Shown: positions 8,951-17,422, numbered from the stretch's first letter. The stretch: 64,000 nucleotides of DNA from Candidatus Melainabacteria bacterium (GCA_016716405.1 JADJWK010000004.1:496001-560000); one strand, 5' to 3'. Translations and numbers: made by a program. Notes: a model not told the origin generated them from the letters alone.

Positions 8951-9871
8951 TCAGCCCTCCGCCCGCATGCGCGGGTCGAGGATCTGATAGGCGACGTCCA
9001 CCAGCATATTGGTGAAGATGAGGAGTATGGCGAAAAGCAATGTAGTGCCCATGATCAGATCGTAGTCCCGGTTCATGACGGCGGTGATGAAGAATCGCCC
9101 CATTCCCGGAATAGCGTATATGTACTCCACCACGAAAGAGCCGGTGACCAGAATCGCGGCCAGGGGCCCGAGGACCGTGACCACCGGAACGAGCGCATTG
9201 CGGAGGACATGCTTGACGATCGTGGCGAACCCGGAAAGCCCCTTGGTACGGGCGGTACGAACCCAGTCCTTCTCCAGGGTCTCGAGGACGCTCGCCCGGG
9301 TCAGCCTGGCGAGGTATGCCGTCGGTCCGAAAGCGAGGGTCACTGCCGGCAATACCATATGGTAGGGCGTCTCCCAGAGAGCCACCGGCAAGACTTTCAA
9401 CCAGATCCCGAAAACATAAATGAGCAGAGCCCCGATGACGAAAGTCGGCACGGAGATTCCGGCCGTGCTCGTGAACATCGAGAGATAATCGAGAAAAGTC
9501 CCTCGCTTGACGGCAGCCAGGGCACCGAGAGGGACACCAGCCACAACGGCCATAGCCAGACCGAGCAGGCCGAGCTTGCACGAAACGGGGAAGGCATCGG
9601 CGAGGATGTCATTGACGGTGCGGTTCACGTACTTGTAGGAGACGCCGAGATCCCCCCGGCAGAGCCGTCCCAGATAAAGGACATATTGCTCGCCCACCGG
9701 CTTGTCCAGATGATACTTCGCCTCGAGATTGGCGATTATCTCCTTTGGCAGATTGCGCTCGTCGTCGAAGGGACCGCCCGGGACCACCCTCACCAGGACG
9801 AAAGTCAGGGAGGCGACGATCCACAGAACCGGGATGGCTGTGACGATGCGCTTGAGCACGAGGACGAGCAT
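8951..9871 (-). CDS. ABC transporter permease, DppB/OppB type
   Basis: 306 residues with the DppB/OppB architecture: an N-terminal membrane helix (VLKRIVTAIPVLWIVASLTF), a periplasmic loop with PGGPFDDE, then about five membrane segments. The EAA loop is LETLEKDWVRTARTKGLSG and the C-terminal DVAYQILDPRMR is typical. It forms the membrane channel with the DppC-type partner. Its ATG overlaps the stop of the substrate-binding protein gene (TGATG), evidence of translational coupling. No DppD or DppF ATPase gene is adjacent. Confidence 0.93.
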   Translation of the reverse strand: MLVLVLKRIVTAIPVLWIVASLTFVLVRVVPGGPFDDERNLPKEIIANLEAKYHLDKPVGEQYVLYLGRLCRGDLGVSYKYVNRTVNDILADAFPVSCKLGLLGLAMAVVAGVPLGALAAVKRGTFLDYLSMFTSTAGISVPTFVIGALLIYVFGIWLKVLPVALWETPYHMVLPAVTLAFGPTAYLARLTRASVLETLEKDWVRTARTKGLSGFATIVKHVLRNALVPVVTVLGPLAAILVTGSFVVEYIYAIPGMGRFFITAVMNRDYDLIMGTTLLFAILLIFTNMLVDVAYQILDPRMRAEG

Positions 9872-11496
9872 CAGTCTGAACCTCCTCGGGCTGCGGGCGC
9901 TTTCACATAGGCGTTGCGAAAGTACTGGACGTCCAGGGCATTGAATGTGATACCACCAGCCCAGGGCTTTACCATGACATTCTGAGTGGCGAGATAAGCC
10001 GGTATCAGAGGTACCTCCTGCCGGCAGAGCAGGCGGTCGGCTTTGCGATAGAGCTCGGCCCGTCGCTTCTCGTCCTGCTCGCCGGCGGCTCTACTGACCA
10101 GGCTGTCGTAGAGCTTGTTGTGCCAGCGGGTATGGTTGTTGCCGTTCACCGAGGTGAAAAGATTCATGAATGTCTCGGGGTCCGGGTAGTCGGCCCCCCA
10201 GGCCCCGCGGAAGAGCGGCGTCGGATCTTTCTTCCGTCTTGCCAGATAGACCTTCCATTCCTGATTGGTGAGCTCGATCTTGACGCCGAGATTGGCTTTG
10301 AGCTGAGCCTGGACAGACTCGACCACGAGCTTGGCATCTTCCCGGTTGGGATAGAGCAGCTCCACCCTGGGGAATCTGCTGCGATCCTTGAAACCGGCCT
10401 GATCAAGCAACCTCCGGGCCGCAGCAGGATCGAACGGCAGCCCCGAATCCGGTGCATAGCCGCAGAGACCCTCCGGAATCCAGCTTGTGAGCGGACGCTC
10501 CCGGCGCCGCAAGATGCGTGGGAATACGGTCTTGTCTATGGCCATCGCGAAGGCGCGCCTCACCCGCGCATCGGTGAACGGTGCCTTCTGGACGTTGAAA
10601 GCGATATAGCTGCAGCGCAGGAGCGGGAAATTCCTGTATTCGGAAGACCCGGCAAACCGCTCCACATCAGAGGTGGAAAAGCTTCGATTGTCGACATAAT
10701 CGAGCTCGTTGTTCTCATACAGAAGGAAGGCGGTGGACTGCTCCGGCACCATGAACATCTTGACCCGGGAGAGCCGGGGAGGACCTCCGAAAAAACGGGG
10801 ATTCGCCTTGAGCTCGATCTTATATTCGTGCTGCCAGCTATCGAGAAGAAAAGGCCCGTTGGTGACGATATTCTCAGGCTCGGTCCAGCGGTCGCCATGC
10901 TTGTCGATGATATCCCTGCGCACAGGGAAGGTGGGCGCCACCGCGGTGAGGCTCAGGAAATAGGCGACCGGCTTGACGAGGCGGACCTCGAATGTGCGCT
11001 CGTCCAGGGCATGGGCAGCGAGCATGGAAGGATCGCCGATCTCGCCATTGTTTATCTTGAGACCGTTCTCCACGTCATAGAGCATATACGCGTAAGAGGC
11101 TCCGCTGGCCGGATCGACCAGGCGCCGCCAGGAGTCTTGAAAATCGAAAGCGGTGACCGGCTTGCCGTCCGACCAGTAGATGTCGTTGCGAAGATGGAAG
11201 ACATAGCGGCTGCCTCCGTCCAGGATGTCCCAGGAGGATGCCAGACAGGGCTCGATGGTGAGATCGTCCCCGTAGCGCGTCAACCCGACCATGATATTGG
11301 CTATCACATCAAAGGAAGTCGAGTCGGTGGTGGCGTGCCAGTCCAGGCTGGGAGGCTCGTTGCCGAGATTCATCCTGAGCACTCCCGGAATATAGTCTGG
11401 CTTCTCCAGAGAGCAGGACGAGAGCACGAGTACCGCAAATATCGCGGGCAGTAAGACGGTCGGCAGAGGGCTGGCTGGTAAAAAATTGCGATTCAA
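9871..11496 (-). CDS. Peptide/nickel-type ABC substrate-binding lipoprotein (SBP_bac_5)
   Basis: 541 residues. The N-terminus is a lipoprotein signal ending in LVLSSC, with the lipidated Cys near residue 28. The mature protein follows the family-5 binding protein pattern: LRMNLGNEPPSLDWHATTDS, a pocket segment with YWSDGKPVTAFDFQDSWRR, and AFAMAIDKTVFPRILRR. It captures substrate outside the membrane and delivers it to the two downstream permeases. Family-5 members bind oligopeptides, dipeptides, nickel or oligosaccharides; the sequence alone does not settle which. It is the first gene of the transporter operon. Confidence 0.92.
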   Translation of the reverse strand: MNRNFLPASPLPTVLLPAIFAVLVLSSCSLEKPDYIPGVLRMNLGNEPPSLDWHATTDSTSFDVIANIMVGLTRYGDDLTIEPCLASSWDILDGGSRYVFHLRNDIYWSDGKPVTAFDFQDSWRRLVDPASGASYAYMLYDVENGLKINNGEIGDPSMLAAHALDERTFEVRLVKPVAYFLSLTAVAPTFPVRRDIIDKHGDRWTEPENIVTNGPFLLDSWQHEYKIELKANPRFFGGPPRLSRVKMFMVPEQSTAFLLYENNELDYVDNRSFSTSDVERFAGSSEYRNFPLLRCSYIAFNVQKAPFTDARVRRAFAMAIDKTVFPRILRRRERPLTSWIPEGLCGYAPDSGLPFDPAAARRLLDQAGFKDRSRFPRVELLYPNREDAKLVVESVQAQLKANLGVKIELTNQEWKVYLARRKKDPTPLFRGAWGADYPDPETFMNLFTSVNGNNHTRWHNKLYDSLVSRAAGEQDEKRRAELYRKADRLLCRQEVPLIPAYLATQNVMVKPWAGGITFNALDVQYFRNAYVKAPAARGGSD

Positions 11497-11659
11497 ATCG
11501 GGGGCTAAGACATCCGGCTCGACGCCTCGATCTTATCCGATAGAGGGGCACCGGCTGATCTGCGCAACATATCGATATAGTTAATAGATATTTATGGCTG
11601 GCACCGCGGCTGATAACAGGGCTGCCGGGGATATGGCGTAAATTCGCCGGCACAGTTTG

Positions 11660-11689
11660 TTGACAGGTTTTTCGGCATTTGGATATACT
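11660..11689 (+). promoter_or_regulatory. Sigma-70-type promoter for rpmG-trnW-secE-nusG operon
   Basis: TTGACA at 11660-11665 and TATACT at 11684-11689 with an 18-base spacer. The -35 is perfect and the -10 differs from consensus at one base. It lies about 90 bases upstream of rpmG, in a 283-base gap with no other convincing feature, and probably drives the translation/transcription gene cluster. Confidence 0.8.
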
Positions 11690-11779
11690 CACTCCTTGCC
11701 GCCTTCGGGAGGCAATTTTGTGTTGGTCTTCTTCGCCGCGACGGCAAAGAGGACCGATAGCCGTCTAGGAGCAACTCAA

Positions 11780-11947
11780 ATGGCTAAGAAGGAAGACAGA
11801 ATCATCATCACCCTGGCTTGCGGCACCTGCAAACGCCGCAACTATACGACGATGAAGAACAAGCGCAACGATACAGAAAGACTCGAGATCAAGAAGTTCT
11901 GCAAGTTCTGCCGCATGCATATCGAGCACCGCGAAACCAAGAAGTAG
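11780..11947 (+). CDS. rpmG: 50S ribosomal protein L33
   Basis: 55 residues (MAKKEDRIIITLACGTCKRR at the start), a component of the large ribosomal subunit. This is the zinc-binding form: the CxxC pairs Cys14/Cys17 and Cys41/Cys44 are intact. The start is the ATG at 11780, preceded by AGGAG; longer in-frame extensions would add residues unlike the family. It is first in the cluster with tRNA-Trp, secE and nusG, an order found in many bacterial phyla. Confidence 0.95.
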   Translation: MAKKEDRIIITLACGTCKRRNYTTMKNKRNDTERLEIKKFCKFCRMHIEHRETKK

Positions 11948-12019
11948 AGCCAGAGCGGCTCTAGCCTGTACTACCGGGACAGCGATAGCGCAAGCAATCT
12001 GTCAGAATGGTACAGGCGG

Positions 12020-12090
12020 GCGCCCTTAGTTTAATGGTAAAACGGAGGTCTCCAAAACCTTTGTTGAGGGTTCGACTCCTTCAGGGCGCG
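12020..12090 (+). tRNA. trnW: tRNA-Trp (anticodon CCA)
   Basis: Full cloverleaf by eye: acceptor stem GCGCCCT (12020-12026) pairing AGGGCGC (12083-12089), discriminator G12090; D-arm 12029-12043; anticodon stem GAGGT/ACCTT with loop CTCCAAA, giving CCA at 12052-12054; T-stem GAGGG/CCTTC with loop TTCGACT. The CCA tail is not encoded. Position between rpmG and secE is the usual place for trnW in several phyla. Confidence 0.96.
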
Positions 12091-12112
12091 AATTTTTTTT
12101 AGTTGGGAAGCA

Positions 12113-12562
12113 ATGGCTCTTAAGAAACGCAAGAAGATCAGCAGCAAAAAGCTCAGAGTCGACAAGACAGGCGACTCGGCCGACGGCCCGGAAAAAGACG
12201 GCGGCAGTAACGGCAGCGAGAGCGCCGGCACTCCCCCGGCGAAACCGCCTGTGAAAGGCGGCGGTGGCGGCGGCGGAGACGGCAAGAGCGGTGGCTCAGG
12301 CAAGGGCGACGGCTCCGGCAAAAGCGGCCCCGGCAAGACCCGAGAGACCGGCGGATTCGCGAGCTATCAACAATTCCTCAAAGAAGTATTTATCGAGTAC
12401 AGGAAAATTACCTGGCCCGATCGGCAGCAAATCACCAAAGAGACCATGAGCGTACTCGTTCTGGTTACATTCATCACATTCCTCGTGCTCGGCTACGATT
12501 TAGCCCTTGGCAAGATCTTCGCTTATATCGAGCACCTGTCCAAGATTTATGCGGGAGGCTGA
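12113..12562 (+). CDS. secE: Preprotein translocase subunit SecE with Gly/Lys-rich N-terminal extension
   Basis: 149 residues. The last 65 are a normal SecE: amphipathic helix FLKEVFIEYRKITWPDRQQI followed by one membrane helix (SVLVLVTFITFLVLGYDLAL). SecE clamps SecY in the export channel. The first 80 residues are unusual: a basic start, then a long Gly/Ser/Lys/Pro low-complexity stretch with a run of seven glycines (about residues 49-55). Single-helix SecE proteins are normally 60-75 residues, so half of this one is extra and probably disordered in the cytoplasm. It precedes nusG by 2 bases. Confidence 0.93.
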   Translation: MALKKRKKISSKKLRVDKTGDSADGPEKDGGSNGSESAGTPPAKPPVKGGGGGGGDGKSGGSGKGDGSGKSGPGKTRETGGFASYQQFLKEVFIEYRKITWPDRQQITKETMSVLVLVTFITFLVLGYDLALGKIFAYIEHLSKIYAGG

Positions 12563-12564
12563 CA

Positions 12565-13194
12565 GTGGAAGAAGTCGATATCGATAAGGAGCCCAAGATG
12601 ACCGTCCGGAGCGAAGATGCCGGTACCAGAAAAATGCCCTTCATCAAATCGGACGGGCAGAGGAAGTGGTACGCGGTACAGACTGCCTCCGGTCACGAGA
12701 ACAAGGTGAAAGAGCACATCGAGAAACGTGTGATCACCATGAGTGCCCAGGACAAGATCTTCGGCGTTATCGTGCCCGAGAAGATGGTCACCAAGGTAAA
12801 AGACGGCAAGCGCGTCGAGAAGAAAGAGCGTGAATACCCTGGCTATGTCTTCGTGGAGATGATCCTCGACGACGACTCCTGGAGAGTGGTACGGGAAGCA
12901 CCCGGTGTAACCAAATATGTAGGGGCGGGCAAAAAGCCGATTCCTGTCCAGGATTCCGAAATCCGCAAGATCCTGAGACGCCAGATCGCCGCCACCGGCG
13001 TGAAAGGCAAGAAGCAGGCCGCCATCGACGTCAAGGTCGGAGATTATGTCCGCATCACCGGCGGACCGTTCGCCGACTTTACAGGAGAAGTTACAGAAGT
13101 AAACCTTGAGAGAGAGCGCATCAAGGCTTCTGTTATTATCTTCGGACGCGCGACCCCGGTTGAGCTGGAGTTCAACCAGGTTATAAAAGTGTAA
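12565..13194 (+). CDS. nusG: Transcription termination/antitermination factor NusG
   Basis: 209 residues from a GTG start; GGGAGG at the end of secE lies about seven bases upstream and supports it. The NGN domain begins at KWYAVQTASGHENKVKEHIE near residue 36 and contains PGYVFVEM and VVREAPGVTKYVGAG. The KOW domain has VGDYVRITGGPFADFTGEV and ends RATPVELEFNQVIKV. It binds RNA polymerase and couples transcription to translation or Rho. An acidic leader of about 30 residues precedes the core, a little longer than in E. coli. Confidence 0.96.
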   Translation: MEEVDIDKEPKMTVRSEDAGTRKMPFIKSDGQRKWYAVQTASGHENKVKEHIEKRVITMSAQDKIFGVIVPEKMVTKVKDGKRVEKKEREYPGYVFVEMILDDDSWRVVREAPGVTKYVGAGKKPIPVQDSEIRKILRRQIAATGVKGKKQAAIDVKVGDYVRITGGPFADFTGEVTEVNLERERIKASVIIFGRATPVELEFNQVIKV

Positions 13195-13202
13195 ATGTGC
13201 TG

Positions 13203-13230
13203 GATTATATGGCTTTCGGGCCATACAATC
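13203..13230 (+). promoter_or_regulatory. Hairpin between nusG and rplK (possible leader structure)
   Basis: GATTATATGGC (13203-13213) can pair with GCCATACAATC (13220-13230) around a TTTCGG loop, with one A-C mismatch. There is no T-run after it, so it is not a classical terminator. The rplK-rplA message is autoregulated by L1 in other bacteria, and a hairpin here could belong to such a leader, but the L1-binding consensus was not verified. Confidence 0.3.
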
Positions 13231-13267
13231 ACAGCTTCGGTATATATACAGTAAGGATCTGGGCACC

Positions 13268-13687
13268 GTGAAAAAGGTTGTTGGGAAGATCAAATTGCAG
13301 ATACAAGCCGGTAAAGCGAACCCGGCGCCGCCTATCGGACCGGCTCTCGGTCAGCATGGCGTCAACATCATGCAATTTTGCAAGGAATATAACGCCAAGA
13401 CTCAGGACAAAACCGGGACGATAATCCCGGTGGAGATCACGGTCTTCGAGGACCGGTCATTCGACTTCATCCTCAAGACCCCTCCCTGCTCCGAGCTCTT
13501 GAAGAAAGCCGCCGGCATCGAGAAAGGCAGCGCCGCCCCGAACAAGGACAAGGTCGGTTCGGTGAGCAAAGCCAAGGTGACTGAGATCGCCAAGATCAAG
13601 ATGCCTGACCTGAACGCCACCACCCTCGAGGCGGCGGAAGCGATGGTCAGAGGCACGGCCAAGAATATGGGAATCACAATCGACTGA
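13268..13687 (+). CDS. rplK: 50S ribosomal protein L11
   Basis: 139 residues, family-typical. It starts with GTG, preceded by AAGGA, and reads KKVVGKIKLQIQAGKANPAPPIGPALGQHGVNIM, the universal L11 N-terminal domain. The C-terminal rRNA-binding domain includes the GSVSKAKVTEIAKIKMPDLN segment and the C-terminus EAAEAMVRGTAKNMGITI. L11 forms the stalk base, binds 23S rRNA and contacts elongation factors. It is followed by rplA after 34 bases. Confidence 0.97.
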   Translation: MKKVVGKIKLQIQAGKANPAPPIGPALGQHGVNIMQFCKEYNAKTQDKTGTIIPVEITVFEDRSFDFILKTPPCSELLKKAAGIEKGSAAPNKDKVGSVSKAKVTEIAKIKMPDLNATTLEAAEAMVRGTAKNMGITID

Positions 13688-13721
13688 TTGCGAGATAGAG
13701 ATAGATAGAAGGAGCCCGAAG

Positions 13722-14444
13722 ATGGCTAAGTTGACTAAGCGCCAGGCCAAGCTCAAAGAGCTGAAAGACAAGTACCGCGAGCCTGTGGTTGCCGAAGAGG
13801 CGATCAAGATCCTCAAAGACGAGAAATCGGTGAAATTCGACCCCACCGTCGAAGTTCACTTCCGCCTGGGTATCAACCCCAAACTCAACGATCAGCAGAT
13901 CCGCTCCACTGTCAGCCTCCCGGGAGGCACCGGCAAAGAGGTGAGAGTCGCCGTGGTGGCCAAGGGCGCCAAGGTGCAGGAAGCCAAAGACGCCGGCGCC
14001 GATGTGGCCGGCTCCGAAGAGCTGGTCGAGCAGATCGGCAACGGCTTCCTCGATTTCGACAAGCTCGTGGCTACCCCCGATTGCATGGCCATGCTCTCGA
14101 AGATGGGTCGTATACTCGGTCCCAAAGGACTGATGCCAAACCCCAAAGACGGTACGGTCACAACCGAGATCGACAAGACCGTCAAAGAGCTCAAAGCCGG
14201 TAAGGTGTCCTTCCGCGCCGAGAAAACCGGCGGTCTCGTGCAGATGGCTATCGGCAAGCTCTCTTTCGAGGACGCTCGACTCCTGAAAAACCTGGCCGCC
14301 GTGGTGGATCAGATTCAGAAAGTGAAACCGCCGTCGGTGAAAGGCACTTATATCAAGTCGATTTATGTGAGCTCCACTATGGGCCCTGGCGTCAAGCTGG
14401 ACCTGACCACTCTCCAGGAGCTGGCCAAGCACCTGGCTGCCTGA
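13722..14444 (+). CDS. rplA: 50S ribosomal protein L1
   Basis: 240 residues. GGAG lies about eight bases before the ATG. The family signature GRILGPKGLMPNPKDGTVT is present near residue 130, and the central and C-terminal parts (SFRAEKTGGLVQMAIGKLSF, GTYIKSIYVSSTMGPGVKLD) are normal. L1 binds 23S rRNA at the E-site stalk and often represses its own operon. It is the last gene of the cluster: rplJ and rplL do not follow, and a perfect terminator hairpin comes next. Confidence 0.97.
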   Translation: MAKLTKRQAKLKELKDKYREPVVAEEAIKILKDEKSVKFDPTVEVHFRLGINPKLNDQQIRSTVSLPGGTGKEVRVAVVAKGAKVQEAKDAGADVAGSEELVEQIGNGFLDFDKLVATPDCMAMLSKMGRILGPKGLMPNPKDGTVTTEIDKTVKELKAGKVSFRAEKTGGLVQMAIGKLSFEDARLLKNLAAVVDQIQKVKPPSVKGTYIKSIYVSSTMGPGVKLDLTTLQELAKHLAA

Positions 14445-14462
14445 GCTCAATCTAGAAATTCG

Positions 14463-14495
14463 AAAGGGGCGATACTGGCATCGCCCCTTTTATTG
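14463..14495 (+). terminator. Rho-independent terminator after rplA
   Basis: AAAGGGGCGAT (14463-14473) and ATCGCCCCTTT (14480-14490) form a perfect 11-bp stem with a 6-base loop, followed by TATTG. The A-run on the other side lets it also act on the minus strand for the convergent gene at 14513-14998. Confidence 0.85.
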
Positions 14496-14512
14496 TTGCT
14501 CTACTATTCTCC

Positions 14513-14998
14513 CTAACCCGGGTTGGGAACCACGAATGTGATGGGATAGGTCTGGGATGCCCTGAACTGCAGGGCGCTTCCTCCTGTGTAGACCAGAGGA
14601 ACAACGAAGGGGTAGATATCGACTACGGTCTCGACCGTGACCGTACCGCTCACGGTGCCGCCGAAATTGGCCGCCAGATTGGTGGCATCGGCAGGAATGG
14701 AGGCGGGGTTGAAGGTGAGGTTGTCCAGGGTGAATTTGTTGACGATTGAATTGGCTTTCTGCTGCTTGTTCGCCCGGTCGATAATCGCCTGGGCACGCTG
14801 GAGAGCGCTGTTGGGATCGCCGGAAGCGGCAGCCCGGGCAGCCTGCCTGCAGGTCTGGTCGTTGACCTGCACGCCCAGCACGATGACAGCCAGGTCGAAA
14901 AGCACCAGGACCAGAGGGACCAGCACCAGAAGACCGACCACCAGCTCGACGGTCGATTGCCCTTTTTTCCCGCGAAAAGACTTGCTCAACATCTCCAC
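14513..14998 (-). CDS. TadE/TadG-like pseudopilin or pilus-assembly protein
   Basis: About 160 residues. The start KSFRGKKGQSTVELVVGLLVLVPLVLVLFDLAVIV has the G-Q-[ST]-x-[VT]-E-x motif followed by one hydrophobic helix, the hallmark of TadE-like pilus-assembly proteins. The remainder is a Thr/Val-rich extracytoplasmic domain with one cysteine early (QTCRQAARAAA). No other tad genes (tadA, tadB, tadC, rcpA) are in the window. The start is GTG at 14998 or ATG at 14992; neither has decisive spacing to the GGTGGAG upstream. Confidence 0.65.
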   Translation of the reverse strand: MEMLSKSFRGKKGQSTVELVVGLLVLVPLVLVLFDLAVIVLGVQVNDQTCRQAARAAASGDPNSALQRAQAIIDRANKQQKANSIVNKFTLDNLTFNPASIPADATNLAANFGGTVSGTVTVETVVDIYPFVVPLVYTGGSALQFRASQTYPITFVVPNPG

Positions 14999-15103
14999 CT
15001 GACCAATTGGATCTTAGACTCCCCCTGAATCCATATGCCCTCCGCCCCCGATTTTTAATCGACAAAAAGGCCGGGCTTGCTCTTACTGTGATACATTAAT
15101 TAA

Positions 15104-16114
15104 GTGGTTAAGTTCAAAGACTATTACCAGATTCTCGGGGTCGCCAGAACAGCCACCCAGAAAGAGATCAAGACTTCTTACCGGAGCCTGGCCCGCAAGT
15201 TCCACCCGGACGCCAATAAGGGTGACAAAGGTGCGGAAGAGAAGTTCAAAGAAATCACCGAAGCCTACGAGGTCTTGAAAGACCCGGACAAGCGCAAGAA
15301 GTACGACACACTGGGCAGCAACTGGAAAGCCGGCGCCGACTTCAAACCGCCCCCGGATTTCGGCGGCGGATTCACTTTCGATTTCGAGCGCTTCGGCGAG
15401 TTCAGCAAGAGCGGTCCCTTCTCTGACTTCTTCGATATGCTTTTCGGGCAGACCTTCGGGTCCGGCACCGCCGGCGGGCCCCGCCCTGGTGGCAGCGCCG
15501 GTGGTGGCAATGCGGCAGGCTCAAGGGCCGGCCGGCAGGCGCAGCCTCACCGTCCGGGAACGCAACGAACCGGGCACCGCAGCTTCGATCAGGAGGCCAG
15601 CATCGAGCTCACCATCGAGGAGCTGGCCCGGGGAGCTCAGCGCACCCTCAAAATCACCACACCGGGAGCGCAAGCCAAGACCATCGAGGTCAAGATTCCG
15701 AAAGGCGTGCGAGCCGGCTCGAAAGTACGGATCCCCGGTCAGGGTATGCAAACCCCCACAGGACGGGGCGATCTCTATCTGAAAGTGAAGGTTAAGCCCC
15801 ATGATAGCTTCACCATAGATGGTGACAATATCTTCTGCGAAGTGCCGATCACCCCGGCCAAAGCTGTTCTTGGCGGCCAGGCCAATGTTCCCACCCTGGA
15901 CGGTCCGGTCAAGATCCGCATCCCGGCCGGCACCCAGAACGGACGCTTGCTAAGGCTCAAAGGACGCGGCCTGCCATCGCTCAAGTCGGGCAAGACCGGC
16001 GACCTTCTGATTCGTACGAAAATCGTCATCCCTGAGAGCCCTTCCGCAGAAGAAAAAGCACTCTACGAGAAGCTGGCCGAGCTTGAGTCCGGAAAAGCCG
16101 CCCGGGCCTTCTGA
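15104..16114 (+). CDS. DnaJ-type co-chaperone, type II (CbpA-like)
   Basis: 336 residues from a GTG start with no clear Shine-Dalgarno. The J domain (residues 3-70) starts FKDYYQILGVARTATQKEIK and has the HPD motif in KFHPDANKG, which triggers DnaK ATP hydrolysis. A Gly/Phe-rich region follows (about 85-165), then the two-barrel substrate-binding domain (about 168-325) with ELTIEELARGAQRTLKI and LRLKGRGLPSLKSGKTGDLL. The CxxCxGxG zinc repeats of DnaJ proper are absent, so this is a CbpA-type co-chaperone. Converges with the next gene with only six bases between stops. Confidence 0.92.
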   Translation: MVKFKDYYQILGVARTATQKEIKTSYRSLARKFHPDANKGDKGAEEKFKEITEAYEVLKDPDKRKKYDTLGSNWKAGADFKPPPDFGGGFTFDFERFGEFSKSGPFSDFFDMLFGQTFGSGTAGGPRPGGSAGGGNAAGSRAGRQAQPHRPGTQRTGHRSFDQEASIELTIEELARGAQRTLKITTPGAQAKTIEVKIPKGVRAGSKVRIPGQGMQTPTGRGDLYLKVKVKPHDSFTIDGDNIFCEVPITPAKAVLGGQANVPTLDGPVKIRIPAGTQNGRLLRLKGRGLPSLKSGKTGDLLIRTKIVIPESPSAEEKALYEKLAELESGKAARAF

Positions 16115-16120
16115 CCTCTA

Positions 16121-17422
16121 TTATTCTTTGGGCTCTTCTTCTTTCGGCTGCTCTTCTTCGGGTTGGGCTTCGGCCGGGGTCTCTTCAGCAGGAGCTTCTT
16201 CGCTGGCGCCTTCCTGGTCAGCCTTCTTTGCGGCTTCCATGTCCTTGAGCTGCTCCTCGCTGACTATCGAGTTGAGCTCCACTTCCTTGTCCATCTCTTC
16301 CTGAGTCGGCTCGTAAGGCACCGGCGGTGCTGCCGGTTTGCTGAGGGGAAGCAGCCTGGCAGTCGTCCCGAACTCGGCTCGGGCTTCCTCGGTATTGCCG
16401 AGACGGAAGAGGACTTCCGAAAGCACCTCGTGCACTTCCGGATCGGTCTCGCGCTTCTTGCGGGCGTCGAGCAGGTGCTTCTTGGCGTCTTTGAGGCGGT
16501 TGTAAGCTATCTGCAGGCGAGCTAGCTTGATCTTGAGCTTGATATCGTCCGGATGGGCTTCCACCTGAGAATAAACGTCCGAGATAGCCGACTCTATCAG
16601 ACCGGCATTCTTCTCGATCAGCTTTTTGATTTCGGGCTGCCAGTCCTGGTTGTCCTGCTCGTAAGCGCAACCCTGAACGAAAGTATCGAAGCCCTTGTCA
16701 CGATCACCGTTGACGGTGAGAGCCAGACCGAGACGCTTGGTGATTCTCGGATCCTTGGGTCTCTCTTTGAGGACCTCGTTGAAAAGCTCGATGGAGCGGA
16801 GCGTCTTGTCGTCCATGAGATAGATCTCGGCCAGCTCGATCCTGGGAGTCACCCAGCTCGGGTCAGAGATCTTGAGAAGGTCCTCGTACATCTCCTCGGC
16901 TTTTTCGGTCTGCCCCCTCTTGAAGAGCTGGCGGGCAAAATTGAGCCTGACGAATTTGCTCTTGGGGGCCAGCTCCAGACTCTTTTCGAGCAATCGAAAG
17001 CCCTTCCAGATGTCCCGGGTCGCGTCCGAGTCGGTGAGCACATTGCCGGCGGCCATCATCTCCTGGACATCTTTGCGCTTCTTCCAGGTATTGCCGATCT
17101 CCCAGGCACGGGCGCGAGCTTCCACTCCCTTGCCCTCTTCCAGCAGCTTCATGGGCTCTTTGCTGTTGATGCCCTCGAGAAGCTCCTCGTTGTCCCTGCT
17201 GTAATCGAAACCTTCGTTGGTGGCGGTGGCATTGCTGAGCTCCACCGGCTTGATCACCACCGGGCTGACCACTGTGTACGCGAAGAGACCGCAGGTGACC
17301 AGCGCCGCCAGGAGCTGCACGCAAAAAATCTCCCTGACCATGCTTCTTTGCGCGGGGGGCATCTCGACATTTCTCGTACTGCCAGTTGTATCGCCCGGTG
17401 CACTTGGTCCGTTCGCCGACAT
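16121..17422 (-). CDS. Membrane-anchored TPR protein with acidic tail
   Basis: 433 residues. A single membrane segment lies near residues 33-54 (CVQLLAALVTCGLFAYTVV) after a short cytoplasmic leader, so most of the protein is probably outside the membrane. Residues about 130-350 hold TPR-like helical pairs such as SKFVRLNFARQLFKRGQTEKAEEMYEDL and DDIKLKIKLARLQIAYNRLKDAKKHL. The last 60 residues are almost entirely Glu, Pro and Ala (EEAPAEETPAEAQPEEEQ). A scaffold role is plausible; the partner is unknown. It lies downstream of holB on the same strand (69-base gap). Confidence 0.7.
   Translation of the reverse strand: MSANGPSAPGDTTGSTRNVEMPPAQRSMVREIFCVQLLAALVTCGLFAYTVVSPVVIKPVELSNATATNEGFDYSRDNEELLEGINSKEPMKLLEEGKGVEARARAWEIGNTWKKRKDVQEMMAAGNVLTDSDATRDIWKGFRLLEKSLELAPKSKFVRLNFARQLFKRGQTEKAEEMYEDLLKISDPSWVTPRIELAEIYLMDDKTLRSIELFNEVLKERPKDPRITKRLGLALTVNGDRDKGFDTFVQGCAYEQDNQDWQPEIKKLIEKNAGLIESAISDVYSQVEAHPDDIKLKIKLARLQIAYNRLKDAKKHLLDARKKRETDPEVHEVLSEVLFRLGNTEEARAEFGTTARLLPLSKPAAPPVPYEPTQEEMDKEVELNSIVSEEQLKDMEAAKKADQEGASEEAPAEETPAEAQPEEEQPKEEEPKE

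Noticed and set aside
10120..11454. A long plus-strand open frame of over 400 codons opposite the substrate-binding protein
   Set aside because: The minus-strand gene has a lipobox and family motifs; the opposite frame has no ribosome site or recognisable domain and is a by-product of GC-rich codon usage.
13203..13230. Terminator between nusG and rplK
   Set aside because: The stem has a mismatch and no T-run follows, so transcription probably continues; kept only as a tentative leader hairpin.
14513..14998. A Tad pilus locus
   Set aside because: Only one TadE-like gene is present; no ATPase, secretin or prepilin peptidase gene is nearby.
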